From Ruminococcus sp. (GTDB taxonomy: Bacteria > Bacillota > Clostridia > Oscillospirales > Ruminococcaceae), in the NCBI GenBank assembly GCA_020860605.1, contig JAJBTZ010000034.1:1-41695 (forward strand): a stretch of 41,695 nucleotides of DNA, read 5' to 3'. The notes beneath the pieces are model-generated. The model was given only the letters and a program-made list of their open reading frames with translations. It was not told the DNA's origin and did not search any database. The position numbers were made by a program, and so were the translations under genes. Positions 1 through 7,642 of this stretch are shown here, one piece after another. The stretch's first letter is position 1, and each line of letters begins with the position of its first letter.

Positions 1-26
1 CAGACCGAAACCTCGTGCTAATTAAA

Positions 27-129
27 CCCTCCCCCCAAGGGGGAGGGGGGACCGCCGGCGAAGCCGGTGGTGGAGGGGTGCTTTTTTCGGCGAAGCCGAA
101 AAAAGCGCAGTTCAACGAAGTCGAACTGC
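27..129. repeat. Palindromic repeat, family A (copy 1)
   Basis: This is a chain of hairpins. A CCTCCCC/GGGGAGG stem is followed by a CCGGC-gaa-GCCGG stem, the constant linker TGGAGGGGTGC, a stem built on TTTTTTCGGC/GCCGAAAAAA, and a terminal GCAGTTC/GAACTGC stem. The same order of modules recurs at about 1905-2013, 21030-21151 and 36352-36470 in the opposite orientation. It lies just upstream of the dCMP deaminase promoter and contains no convincing gene. The function is unknown. Confidence 0.8.
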
Positions 130-148
130 AATTGCCATGCGATTTATC

Positions 149-177
149 TTGCATCTCATGAAAAAATGTGCTACACT
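149..177 (+). promoter_or_regulatory. Sigma-A-type promoter for the dCMP deaminase-tsaE-tsaB genes
   Basis: TTGCAT at 149-154 and TACACT at 172-177 are separated by 17 bases. The predicted start is near 184, about 26 bases before the deaminase start codon. Confidence 0.6.
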
Positions 178-209
178 ATAATAAAACATCCCATGAGAGG
201 AGCGATATT

Positions 210-695
210 ATGCGGAGGGACAAGATTAATTATTATCTCGACATTGCAGATTCGGTTTCTGAAAGAGGGACCTGCCTGAGACGGCGGTATGGCGCGGTGA
301 TTGTCAACAACGACCAGATCATCTCGACGGGCTATGTCGGAGCGCCACGTGGCAGGAAGAACTGTTCAGATCTCGGCTACTGCGTCCGCCAGCAGCTCAA
401 TATTCCCAGAGGTGAGAGATATGAGCTCTGCCGCTCTGTTCATGCCGAAATGAACGCCATCATCAACGCTCCTCGTGAGAGCATGATCGGCGCTTCGCTC
501 TATCTTTGCGGAAGGGAATCCTCGACTGGCGAGTACATCAAAAACTCCTCCTGCTGCTCAATGTGCAAGCGAGTCATTATCAACTCTGGCATCGAGCGGG
601 TTATCATCCGCGATGACGACGAAAACTACCGCGTGATCGACGTCTTCGACTGGGTGCTGAATGATGATTCAATAGAAGGAAAGTTCGGCTATTAA
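210..695 (+). CDS. dCMP deaminase (ComEB-like)
   Basis: 161-residue zinc-dependent cytidine/deoxycytidylate deaminase. Enzymes of this family convert dCMP to dUMP in the cytoplasm, feeding dTMP synthesis. The zinc site is visible as VHAEMNA (His ligand plus the proton-shuttling Glu) and a later SCCSMC segment supplying the two Cys ligands (C-x-x-C). The ATG at 210 is chosen because GAGAGGAG lies 7 bases upstream; an in-frame ATG at 168 would place the start before the predicted transcription start. The stop overlaps the tsaE start by one base (TAATG), so the genes are probably translationally coupled. The dCMP deaminase call is firm at family level; substrate specificity is inferred from similarity to ComEB/dCMP deaminases. 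Confidence 0.9.
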   Translation: MRRDKINYYLDIADSVSERGTCLRRRYGAVIVNNDQIISTGYVGAPRGRKNCSDLGYCVRQQLNIPRGERYELCRSVHAEMNAIINAPRESMIGASLYLCGRESSTGEYIKNSSCCSMCKRVIINSGIERVIIRDDDENYRVIDVFDWVLNDDSIEGKFGY

Positions 696-1144
696 TGGAA
701 AATATTTTTATAACAAATTCCGCTGAGGAGACGAGTTCTCTCGGAGAATCTGTGGGGAAGCTCCTCCACGGCGGAGATGTCATTGCCTTTCGTGGAGGGC
801 TCGGCGCCGGGAAGACGACCTTCACTCACGGCCTGGCAGTCGGTCTTGGCCTTCGTGACGACGTCAGTAGCCCCACTTTTGCGATAGTAAACGAGTATTC
901 CGAGCCTAAGAAAACGCCTCTTTATCACTTCGATATGTACAGGATTGCAGATTCGGACGAGCTCGAGTCGATCGGATTCTATGATTACTTGGAGAGCGAC
1001 GCTATTCTGGCGATTGAGTGGAGCGAGAATATTGCAGGCGATCTCCCTGAGAACACGACAGTCGTCGATTTTGAAGTGACAGGGGAGAGCTCCCGAAAGA
1101 TAACAATAATCGGAGATGACAGATTTGACAATATTAGGAATTGA
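695..1144 (+). CDS. tsaE: tRNA threonylcarbamoyladenosine biosynthesis ATPase TsaE
   Basis: 149-residue P-loop ATPase of the TsaE (YjeE/YdiB) family. It works with TsaB and TsaD to transfer threonylcarbamoyl from threonylcarbamoyl-AMP to A37 of ANN-decoding tRNAs. The Walker A is GGLGAGKTTFTHGL at about residues 33-46, followed by the family-typical SSPTF segment and a C-terminal AIEWSE. Length matches the family (about 150). The start ATG overlaps the deaminase stop by one base, and the 3' end overlaps tsaB by 29 bases, so the two tsa genes are tightly coupled. tsaD and rimI, often the next genes, are not here. Confidence 0.95.
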   Translation: MENIFITNSAEETSSLGESVGKLLHGGDVIAFRGGLGAGKTTFTHGLAVGLGLRDDVSSPTFAIVNEYSEPKKTPLYHFDMYRIADSDELESIGFYDYLESDAILAIEWSENIAGDLPENTTVVDFEVTGESSRKITIIGDDRFDNIRN

Positions 1145-1808
1145 TACCTCCGGCAAAACCGCCTCCTGCGCCGTCTATCGCGACGGAATAATACTGGGGC
1201 AGACCACAGTTTACACGAAGCTCACCCATTCGCAGGTGATTCTCCCGTTCATCGAGAAGCTTCTTTCGGACACCGAGGTCGCTATCAGCGACGTCGACCT
1301 CATCGCTGTCTCGAACGGCCCTGGCTCCTACACAGGCCTGAGAATCGGCGTTGCCCTCGTGAAGGGTCTGAGAGCCATGGGTGGCAAGTGCCTTGGAGTA
1401 TCTACTCTCGAAGCTCTCGCAGCGAACTCGATGGCAGCGAAGGCGACAATCTTCGCGACCCTGAAGGCTCGTCCCGAGGTCGTCTACTTCGGCGCCTACT
1501 CTTCTGACGGCGAGACCTTGACAGAAGTACAGCCCGACTCGGTCACCGGCTACGATGCCGTGAAGGCTCTTGCCGACGCGACCGACGGCGACATCATCCT
1601 CACCGGCGACGCTGCCGAAGACATCAAGTCGAAGCTCTTCGTAGAAGACCCAAGGGCCCGCCTCGCCCCCATCCAGAACCGCCTCCAGCAGGCGACAGGG
1701 GTAATCGCGGTGGCGCTTGGGCACCTCGAAGAGGCAGGAACGGCGGAAGAGCTGAGGGTGAGGTATTTGCAAATAACCAAAGCTGAAAAAGATCGGTTGG
1801 AAGCGTAA
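1116..1808 (+). CDS. tsaB: tRNA threonylcarbamoyladenosine biosynthesis protein TsaB
   Basis: 230-residue ASKHA-fold protein of the TsaB (YeaZ) family, the catalytically inactive partner that dimerises with TsaD in t6A synthesis. The N-terminal phosphate-binding strand reads LGIDTSG, and the family signature SNGPGSYTGLRIG is present near residues 67-79. Its length fits the family. It overlaps tsaE by 29 bases. The C-terminus ends in RYLQITKAEKDRLEA, as is common in TsaB proteins. The downstream intergenic region carries two kinds of palindromic repeats before rpiB, so rpiB may be transcribed separately. Confidence 0.95.
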   Translation: MTDLTILGIDTSGKTASCAVYRDGIILGQTTVYTKLTHSQVILPFIEKLLSDTEVAISDVDLIAVSNGPGSYTGLRIGVALVKGLRAMGGKCLGVSTLEALAANSMAAKATIFATLKARPEVVYFGAYSSDGETLTEVQPDSVTGYDAVKALADATDGDIILTGDAAEDIKSKLFVEDPRARLAPIQNRLQQATGVIAVALGHLEEAGTAEELRVRYLQITKAEKDRLEA

Positions 1809-1832
1809 TTGGAGGATGCCTAGCAACTGTAG

Positions 1833-1894
1833 GGGCGGATATTATCCGCCCGCTACGGATTGCTGGAGGGTTTTCGGGCGGATGATATCCGCCC
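1833..1894. repeat. Pair of short palindromes, family C
   Basis: Two near-palindromes with GGGCGGAT and ATCCGCCC arms, at 1833-1851 and 1876-1894, flanked by GTAGG and CCCCCAC. A third copy lies at 4796-4814. The pair is adjacent to a family A repeat in the tsaB-rpiB spacer. Confidence 0.8.
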
Positions 1895-1904
1895 CCACAT
1901 GGTT

Positions 1905-2013
1905 CGGCTCCGATGGCTTCGCCATCTCCGCCGAAGCGATTTCGCCGAGGCGAAATCGCACCCCTCCACCGTCGCCTTCGGCGACGGTCCCCCTCCCCTT
2001 CGGGGGAGGCTTT
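1905..2013. repeat. Palindromic repeat, family A (copy 2, reverse orientation)
   Basis: Modules appear in reverse order to copy 1: a GATGGCttcGCCATC stem, a GATTTCGC/GCGAAATC stem, the constant GCACCCCTCCACC linker, a variable CGTCGCcttcGGCGACG stem, and a CCTCCCC/GGGGAGG stem. It ends about 45 bases upstream of rpiB. Stem sequences differ from the other copies but remain self-complementary. Confidence 0.8.
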
Positions 2014-2058
2014 AACTGCTCTATACAAAAAATTAACTTAGGAAAGGTGAAGACAACT

Positions 2059-2502
2059 ATGAAAGTAGGAATCGGAAATGACCATGCTGGTGCGGAGCTC
2101 AAGATGGAGATTGTGAAGCACCTGGAGGAGATTGGGGTCGAGTATATCGACTATGGCGTTGCGGTTGGGGAGAAGATCGACTACCCTGACGCTGCGGAGA
2201 GAGTCTGCCGGGAGGTTGTCGCTGGGAACGTCGACCGCGCGATTTTAATCTGTGGCACTGGCATCGGCATCTCGATCGCTGCGAATAAGATCAAGGGCAT
2301 CCGCGCCTGCGCCTGCTCCGACTCCTTCTCGGCGAAGTACACCCGCCTCCATAACGACGCCAACGCCCTCTGCCTCGGTGGCCGAGTAGTCGGCCCCGGC
2401 CTCGCCAACGAACTCGTCGACCTCTTCCTCACCACCGAATTCGAAGGTGGAAGGCACCAGAGAAGAGTGGATCTGATTACGAAGTTGGAGGAGAAAAACT
2501 GA
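2059..2502 (+). CDS. rpiB: Ribose-5-phosphate isomerase B
   Basis: 147-residue RpiB/LacAB-family sugar-phosphate isomerase that interconverts ribose-5-phosphate and ribulose-5-phosphate in the pentose phosphate pathway. Visible family segments are GNDHAGAELK at the N-terminus, the active-site loop ILICGTGIGISIAANK with its Cys, and NDANALCLGGRVVG. Start ATG 2059 has a purine-rich GGAAAGGTGAAG upstream; an in-frame upstream extension would read through repeat DNA and is rejected. The last 26 bases overlap the 3' end of the convergent metal ATPase gene. Confidence 0.95.
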   Translation: MKVGIGNDHAGAELKMEIVKHLEEIGVEYIDYGVAVGEKIDYPDAAERVCREVVAGNVDRAILICGTGIGISIAANKIKGIRACACSDSFSAKYTRLHNDANALCLGGRVVGPGLANELVDLFLTTEFEGGRHQRRVDLITKLEEKN

Positions 2503-4351
2503 GTAAAAGAGCAGAATTAATAATAACCAGCACCGACCCGGCATTGTGGACGAGCGCGCCTACAACGGGGTTCAGGGTGCCGATGATGGCTAAGATTATC
2601 GCGACGAGGTTCAGGGTCATCGAAAACGTGAGATTCAGCCTGATGGTCTTCATCATCCGTTTTGACAGGGCTATGAGGTGGGGAAGCTGCGAGAGGTCGT
2701 CGCCGACGAGGGCGATGTCGGCAGCGTCAATCGCAATGTCGCTCCCGATGCCTCCCATGGCGATGCCAACGTCAGCTTTCCTGAGAGAAGGCGCGTCGTT
2801 CACGCCGTCGCCAAGCATGAGAACTTTGTCGCCTCCCGACTGGAGCTTATCGATTACCCTGAGCTTGTCTTCCGGCAGACAATCGGAATATACTTTATCA
2901 ATTCCAAGACCATGAGATACCGCTTCGGCGGTATTTTTGTTGTCTCCCGTGAGGAGAACTGGCTCCACGCCTGAGCTTCTGAGGCTTTCAAGCATGTTTC
3001 TGCTCTCTTCCCGAATCGTGTCCGAAAGGGCGATGAGCCCGATAATTTCAGTCTCATTCGCGACATAGATGACAGTGCAGCCAGCTTTGAGATACTTTTC
3101 CGCCTCGGCTGCCTCGTTTTCTCTGAGAGAAATTTCCGCTTCGGCGAGCATTTCCTGATTGCCGGCAAGAATCCTCTGCCCGTTCACTTTGGCCTGAACT
3201 CCCCGTCCCGGGAGCATCGAAAAATCTTCGCAAGCGGGAAGCTCGCCATTATATGAGCTCACGATTGCTTTTCCGAGAGGATGCTCGGACATCTGCTCCG
3301 CAGTGGCACATAGCCTGAGAATATCTTCGTCAGAATAGCCTTCCCGGAGGCTTACCGAAGCCGAAACGGTAGGTGTGCCATAAGTAAGAGTGCCGGTCTT
3401 GTCAAAAGTTGCAACGGTGACGTCAGCAAGTCGTTCGAGAGCGTCGCCCTCTTTTACGAGGAAACCGTGCCTGGTGGCGTTGCCGATGGCTGCCATGATG
3501 GCGGTCGGGGTCGCTAAGACAAGAGCGCAAGGGCAGAATACGACTAAGATAGTGACCGCTCTGAGAATCTCACCGCTTATTGCCCAGGTCAGGGCAGTGC
3601 TCACGAGCGCGATGACGACGATCCAGGTCGCCCACCTGTCGGCAAGCCCGACAATCTTCGCCTTTCCGGCATCCGCCGACTGCACAAGCTGAATGAGGCG
3701 CTGAATCGAGCTGTCCGAGCCGACCTTCGTTGCTCTCATGTCGAACGCTCCGAACTGGTTCACGGTTCCGCTCGAGACCTCGTCGCCAACCGTTTTATCG
3801 ACGGGCAGTGATTCACCCGTCATGACCGCCTGATTTATCGAGGTCTGCCCTGAGATGATGACTCCGTCGACGGGAATTGTCTCTCCGGGAAGAACCCTGA
3901 GAATATCGTCGATGACGACTTCCTCGGCAGGAATTATCCGTTCCGTCTCACCTGAAATGACCCTTGCCGTCTGTGGGGTGAGCTTCACGAGTCGCTCTAT
4001 TCCGGCTCTCGCCTTCGCGACGGTGAGCTCCTCTAAGAGCCCGCCAAGCTGCATTATGAACGCAACTTCTCCCGCAGCGAAGGTTTCTCCAATGCAGACC
4101 GACGCGATGAGCGCAAGCGAAACGAGGACATCCGCCTTGATGTCGAACGCTGTCACCAACCCGATTATCGCCTCTAAGATTATCGGAATTCCGCAAAGAA
4201 TTATCGCAAACCAAGCGATGTCAAACGGCAGGGGAAGCCCGATAAGACTCAGTATAAGCGACACTCCCGAAACCGCCAACAGCGCGATATCCTTCCTCGT
4301 TCCGCCGATAGCGAGCAACGATTCAAGCTTCTTCATAGCTTTTTTAATCAT
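2477..4351 (-). CDS. P1B-type heavy-metal-transporting ATPase (copper-type context)
   Basis: 624-residue membrane ATPase exporting a transition metal at the cost of ATP. Visible P-type motifs in order: MTGES (actuator domain), FCPCAL (membrane metal site), FDKTGTLT (phosphorylated Asp), EHPLGKA (nucleotide domain HP motif) and GDGVNDAPSL (hinge). There is no N-terminal CxxC heavy-metal-binding domain. Six or more hydrophobic segments are present, including a pair at the N-terminus. The ATG at 4351 follows AAGAGGTG; longer in-frame starts would run through the promoter and operator. The upstream CsoR-type gene and operator point to Cu(I), but the C-terminal helix (HNAGSVLVIINSALL) is not the classic CopA sequence, so the metal is not certain. 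Confidence 0.9.
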   Translation of the reverse strand: MIKKAMKKLESLLAIGGTRKDIALLAVSGVSLILSLIGLPLPFDIAWFAIILCGIPIILEAIIGLVTAFDIKADVLVSLALIASVCIGETFAAGEVAFIMQLGGLLEELTVAKARAGIERLVKLTPQTARVISGETERIIPAEEVVIDDILRVLPGETIPVDGVIISGQTSINQAVMTGESLPVDKTVGDEVSSGTVNQFGAFDMRATKVGSDSSIQRLIQLVQSADAGKAKIVGLADRWATWIVVIALVSTALTWAISGEILRAVTILVVFCPCALVLATPTAIMAAIGNATRHGFLVKEGDALERLADVTVATFDKTGTLTYGTPTVSASVSLREGYSDEDILRLCATAEQMSEHPLGKAIVSSYNGELPACEDFSMLPGRGVQAKVNGQRILAGNQEMLAEAEISLRENEAAEAEKYLKAGCTVIYVANETEIIGLIALSDTIREESRNMLESLRSSGVEPVLLTGDNKNTAEAVSHGLGIDKVYSDCLPEDKLRVIDKLQSGGDKVLMLGDGVNDAPSLRKADVGIAMGGIGSDIAIDAADIALVGDDLSQLPHLIALSKRMMKTIRLNLTFSMTLNLVAIILAIIGTLNPVVGALVHNAGSVLVIINSALLLSFSPPTS

Positions 4352-4375
4352 AAAGCACCTCTTTGTATCAAAACT

Positions 4376-4431
4376 ATACCCATAGGGGTATCTATAGCTT
4401 ATATTATACTCATACAGGTATAGGTTGTCAA
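4376..4431 (-). promoter_or_regulatory. Promoter of the metal ATPase with CsoR-type operator
   Basis: On the minus strand, TTGACA (4431-4426) and TATAAT (4408-4403) are separated by 17 bases, a perfect sigma-A promoter. Just downstream lies the inverted repeat ATACCC-CTAT-GGGTAT (4391-4376), which matches the general form of CsoR operators and would cover the early transcribed region. A weaker related sequence (ATACCTGTAT) lies in the spacer. CsoR binding here would block ATPase transcription until the metal is bound. Confidence 0.85.
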
Positions 4432-4436
4432 GAGGC

Positions 4437-4463
4437 AAAATACAACCGCCCGAATTGGGCGGT
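4437..4463 (-). terminator. Probable terminator of csoR
   Basis: On the minus strand, an ACCGCCC-AATTC-GGGCGGT hairpin is followed by a T-rich stretch. It sits between the csoR stop and the ATPase promoter, implying separate transcription of the two genes. Confidence 0.6.
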
Positions 4464-4474
4464 GATATTTCAGG

Positions 4475-4750
4475 TTATCCCATATTCGCAAATCTCTCCA
4501 CCGCTTTGGTGAAGTCTGCAATAGTCTTATCAGCGTCTCCGTGCTCGATGCCATCGCGGACACAGTGGTTGATGTGGCCTTCAAGGACGACCTTTCCGCA
4601 GCCATGAAGTGCTGACTTTGCAGCGTTAATCTGTGCCAGGATATCTTCACAGGGAATATCCTCGTCAATCATCCTGTCAATAGCCTCAACCTGCCCGATA
4701 ATCTTTTTCAGTCTGCGGTGCAGGTTCTCGGAATCCATACATTGCTTCAT
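4475..4750 (-). CDS. CsoR-family metal-sensing repressor
   Basis: 91-residue all-helical repressor of the CsoR/RcnR family. The segment RLKKIIGQVEAIDRMIDED matches the family start. The ligand set is visible as Cys in PCEDIL, then His and Cys in EGHINHC (H-x3-C), giving the X-C-H-C pattern known for Cu(I)-sensing CsoR rather than the pattern of Ni/Co-sensing RcnR or of CstR. ATG 4750 is preceded by GGAGG at good spacing. It lies upstream of, and in the same direction as, the ATPase gene, whose promoter carries a CsoR-like palindrome, so it very probably represses that gene. Cu(I) as the inducer is inferred from the ligand pattern. Confidence 0.88.
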   Translation of the reverse strand: MKQCMDSENLHRRLKKIIGQVEAIDRMIDEDIPCEDILAQINAAKSALHGCGKVVLEGHINHCVRDGIEHGDADKTIADFTKAVERFANMG

Positions 4751-4795
4751 ATTAAACCTCCAAAACAAATAACTGGGTTTAATCGTACAGATGGC

Positions 4796-4814
4796 GGGCG
4801 GATGATATCCGCCC
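4796..4814. repeat. Short palindrome, family C (copy 3)
   Basis: A near-palindrome with GGGCGGAT and ATCCGCCC arms followed by CCTACAA. It is the same sequence type as the pair at 1833-1894. It lies between csoR and the NYN-domain gene. Confidence 0.75.
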
Positions 4815-4822
4815 CTACAAAT

Positions 4823-5584
4823 TCAGCTCTCCCAATACCCATCCCTGATCATCTTATCCCAGACCGGCACGACGATTTTTACATTCCTCATGCCCTGCCT
4901 GGACCTCATGGGCTGGACCTTCTGGCAGACGTAGCCGTCTTCTATCAGCTTCTGGAGGGCGTCGCGGATGCTGTCCTCGGGGACGTTGTTCTTCTGTGAA
5001 ACAGCTGAGACGACCGTTCTGAATGTGGGCACAACATTCGGATTGTTCGCGATTCGGGCGAAGTTTTCAATAATCATATTGCTGTAGCTCTTCTGGAGGA
5101 CGTCCTCCGCAGGAAGCGTGACGACCTTTGCCGCAGCGAGCTGAAGCTGCCTCGAGAACGAACCCTTGATACCATATACGACCACTGTCTTTCGCAAGGT
5201 CTGATTTATGTACTTCACAACCGACTGAAAATGTCCGTCACCGGTGAAAATAATGATTGCGTCGACGTTTTTGCGATGGTTGACCGTCTGATAAATGTAG
5301 TCGAGCATGATGAAGTCGGTCATGTCCTTTTTGCGGTGAGAATCGGTGTTGCCGGTCTCAACTATTGTGTTGGTGACTGTACGAAGCTTCGGAAGCTGTG
5401 AGCTTATGCTCGGCTCCGAAAAGTCGCCGAAAATCATGACATCCCTAAGGTCAAATTCCTTCTCAAGCTCCTTGCGCCAGGCGAGCGGGTCTGTGTCAAT
5501 ACTGTAAAAATTCTGATAGGTATAGTACCAGTATTCATAATCCACGAATGCTATTGCCGTTTTTCTTCTTCTAAAAATACTCAA
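4823..5584 (-). CDS. NYN-domain (PIN-like) putative ribonuclease
   Basis: 253-residue protein with an N-terminal NYN/DUF88 (LabA-like) domain: AIAFVDYEYW carries the first acidic residue, KKDMTDFIMLDYI the middle acidic pair, and IIIFTGDGHFQSVVKY the TGDGHF segment that closes the metal site of this PIN-like fold. Such proteins are predicted or shown to be metal-dependent ribonucleases. The C-terminal ~80 residues look like a helix-turn-helix/LOTUS-type module (residues from about 175: FARIANNPN through LQKLIEDGYVCQ). The start is TTG at 5584, with AAAGGAGG six bases upstream; no better ATG exists. The RNA target is unknown. It lies 34 bases from the dipeptidase gene, which it follows in transcription. 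Confidence 0.85.
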   Translation of the reverse strand: MSIFRRRKTAIAFVDYEYWYYTYQNFYSIDTDPLAWRKELEKEFDLRDVMIFGDFSEPSISSQLPKLRTVTNTIVETGNTDSHRKKDMTDFIMLDYIYQTVNHRKNVDAIIIFTGDGHFQSVVKYINQTLRKTVVVYGIKGSFSRQLQLAAAKVVTLPAEDVLQKSYSNMIIENFARIANNPNVVPTFRTVVSAVSQKNNVPEDSIRDALQKLIEDGYVCQKVQPMRSRQGMRNVKIVVPVWDKMIRDGYWES

Positions 5585-5618
5585 AGTTTACCTCCTTTCA
5601 AATGGATTTTTTGCGGGA

Positions 5619-7022
5619 TTATTCCCCACAAACACGAAGTATCGCCAGAGCAAACATCTTTGCGTTGAGGACGAGCTGGCTGAGCTTTATTGACTCGTCA
5701 GCCGAATGCATGTGGTTGTCCTCGCCCATAAATTCTGCTCCGAAGGCGACTCCGCCTTCTATATCATGAACGTAGGTGCCTCCGCCGATCGCAATGCACT
5801 CGCCCTTCTCGCCAATGACCTCTTCGTAGACGCCAAGGAGCGTCTTGACAAACGGGCTGTCCGAGGGGACATAGTGTGGCTCCATACCCATGCTTCTGTG
5901 GGTACTAAAGCCCTTCGATTCAAGCTTGGGCTTGTAAACGTTCAGAATATCGTTGACCGTAAAGCTTACAGGAAGCCTTATATCGTTGCAGCCTTTAAGA
6001 TTGCCATTTTCGTAATCCAAAATACTTAAAAGACATGTGAGCTCGCCCGACTGCTCGTCCTTAAAGTCGATCCCAACGCTGTGGCCGTTGGTCTCGCCAT
6101 AGGGGAAGAGCTCGCAGAGCGCCTCGATCTTCTCGCCGATTTCGCCATCGAGACTCAGCTTGTTCAGGAGCTCAAGAAGAGCCGTTACCGAATTCTTGCC
6201 CATCTCAGGAGTTGAAGCGTGAGCGCTCACGCCGTGAGCCTCGATAGTGATGCTGTCGCCATTCTCAGAAAGTGCAAACCAGACTTCGGAATTAAGCTCA
6301 GTTACAGCCTTCGAAATCTCATCGGCGCTGACTTCCTTGACAACCGCCGAAGCGAGTTCAGGAACAGCGTTGACAATCTTTCCACCGTGGAATTCCACGA
6401 GAGTTCTGCCTTCGCCTACAGGAATCTCACACTCAAACGCGCCACGAATCATGCCCTTTTCGATGTTGATGACGGGGTAGCAGCCGTCAGGAGTGAAGGA
6501 GTACTTGGTGGGCTTCTCCTTCGAGAAGTAGTATCTCATGCAGCCAGAGCCGTTTTCCTCGTTGGTGCCTAAGATAAGGCGAACGCCTTTCTTGAGGGGA
6601 ATATTCAGGTCCTTCAAGGCCTTCATAGCGTAGATAACGGAGACAGCCGGGCCCTTGTCGTCGATTGCTCCTCTGCCATAGAGCTTGCCGTCAGAGATTC
6701 TTGCGGTGTAGGGGTCGCTCGTCCAGCCGGTTCCCTCAGGAACGACGTCCAAGTGAGCCAGAATTTCAAGCTCAGGCTCGCCTTCTGTGAAGGTAACGGT
6801 GCCGGCATAGCCGTCAAAATTGCGGGTCTTCATCCCAAAGCTCTCGCAGACCGCCAGAGCATGGTCAAGGCACTCCCTTACAGGAGCCCCAAACGGAGCA
6901 CCCTCCTCCGCCTCCTGCTGATAGCTCGGAAACGAAATCAGCTCCGACAGCGTCGAAATCATCTCGCCCTCAAGGGTGTCGATGTAGGCAAAAAGCTTTT
7001 CTTTGGTTTCATTTTGGGTCAT
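5619..7022 (-). CDS. PepV-like M20-family dipeptidase
   Basis: 467-residue metallopeptidase of the M20 family, PepV/Sapep subgroup, expected to hydrolyse dipeptides in the cytoplasm. Metal-site motifs: EILAHLDVVPEG (His ligand and adjacent Asp), GRGAIDDKGP (bridging Asp), TNEENGS (catalytic Glu pair). The dimerisation/lid domain sits between about residues 190 and 350, and the C-terminus contains HMHSADE with the last His ligand. There is no signal peptide. Length is as expected for PepV (about 470). The start at 7022 has AGAAAGAAG upstream. Natural substrate range cannot be read from the sequence. Confidence 0.9.
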   Translation of the reverse strand: MTQNETKEKLFAYIDTLEGEMISTLSELISFPSYQQEAEEGAPFGAPVRECLDHALAVCESFGMKTRNFDGYAGTVTFTEGEPELEILAHLDVVPEGTGWTSDPYTARISDGKLYGRGAIDDKGPAVSVIYAMKALKDLNIPLKKGVRLILGTNEENGSGCMRYYFSKEKPTKYSFTPDGCYPVINIEKGMIRGAFECEIPVGEGRTLVEFHGGKIVNAVPELASAVVKEVSADEISKAVTELNSEVWFALSENGDSITIEAHGVSAHASTPEMGKNSVTALLELLNKLSLDGEIGEKIEALCELFPYGETNGHSVGIDFKDEQSGELTCLLSILDYENGNLKGCNDIRLPVSFTVNDILNVYKPKLESKGFSTHRSMGMEPHYVPSDSPFVKTLLGVYEEVIGEKGECIAIGGGTYVHDIEGGVAFGAEFMGEDNHMHSADESIKLSQLVLNAKMFALAILRVCGE

Positions 7023-7036
7023 AATTATGCTTCTTT

Positions 7037-7642
7037 CTATTTTTTAGTACATGCTCTCAGCATGAGCTCATCCATCAAAGAATAATCTTTCTCGTAAGAA
7101 AGCGCGCTTGCTTCGAGCATTTCATCTTCGCTGATTTGTGAGAAATCCAAGGTGTAACCGGCACTGTCGGCAAGGGTTTCGATAAACAAGCGCTGAGTTC
7201 TGCCGTTTCCCTCACGGAACGGATGGATGACGTTTATTTCACCGAGATAGTAAGAGAGCCTTCTGCTGATTTCCAGCACACTAGCGCAATTTTTGAGATA
7301 ATTCTCTTTTTTCAGAGAATCGAACAGTGCCAGGAGCTGTGGCTCTATATAGTCGGCACGGCAAAACTCGTTGCCTTTTGAAATATTTACCTTCCTGAAT
7401 TGTCCTGCCCAAGGATAGATGTCCTCAAACAGAAACCTGTGCATCCTCTTGAGATGAGTGATCCCAAATCTGCCACGGATTCTGACGAGGCTAGCTTGTG
7501 CCATTTTGAGAGAGGTAATGGCACGTTCGGCTTCTTCAAGCTCTGATTGGTCGGTAATGTTCAGCTTGTTCTTGAGTACATGTGAATGAGAGTAGCAGTA
7601 TTCGCTGTCCCACTCATATTCGTAGTAGTATCTTTGATTCAT
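7037..7642 (-). CDS. Fic-family toxin (AMP-transferase type)
   Basis: 201-residue Fic-domain protein. The catalytic loop HPFREGNGRTQR matches HxFx(D/E)GNGRxxR exactly, with the catalytic His and the ATP-phosphate-binding loop intact, so it is predicted to modify proteins with AMP using ATP. The preceding FEDIYPWAGQFRKV segment is the typical Fic flap region. It has no inhibitory (S/T)xxxE(G/N) motif of its own; that motif is in the small protein encoded just upstream, which makes this a class I Fic pair. Its start overlaps the antitoxin stop by 4 bases (ATGA). The C-terminus is highly charged. Targets are unknown; gyrase/topoisomerase IV are known for the related VbhT and FicT. Confidence 0.92.
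   Translation of the reverse strand: MNQRYYYEYEWDSEYCYSHSHVLKNKLNITDQSELEEAERAITSLKMAQASLVRIRGRFGITHLKRMHRFLFEDIYPWAGQFRKVNISKGNEFCRADYIEPQLLALFDSLKKENYLKNCASVLEISRRLSYYLGEINVIHPFREGNGRTQRLFIETLADSAGYTLDFSQISEDEMLEASALSYEKDYSLMDELMLRACTKK

Noticed and set aside
67-279. 70-codon plus-strand frame at the window start
   Set aside because: It translates repeat hairpins and runs into the dCMP deaminase in another frame.
1134-1826. 230-codon minus-strand open frame opposite tsaB
   Set aside because: Mirror of tsaB with low-complexity composition; TsaB motifs are unambiguous.
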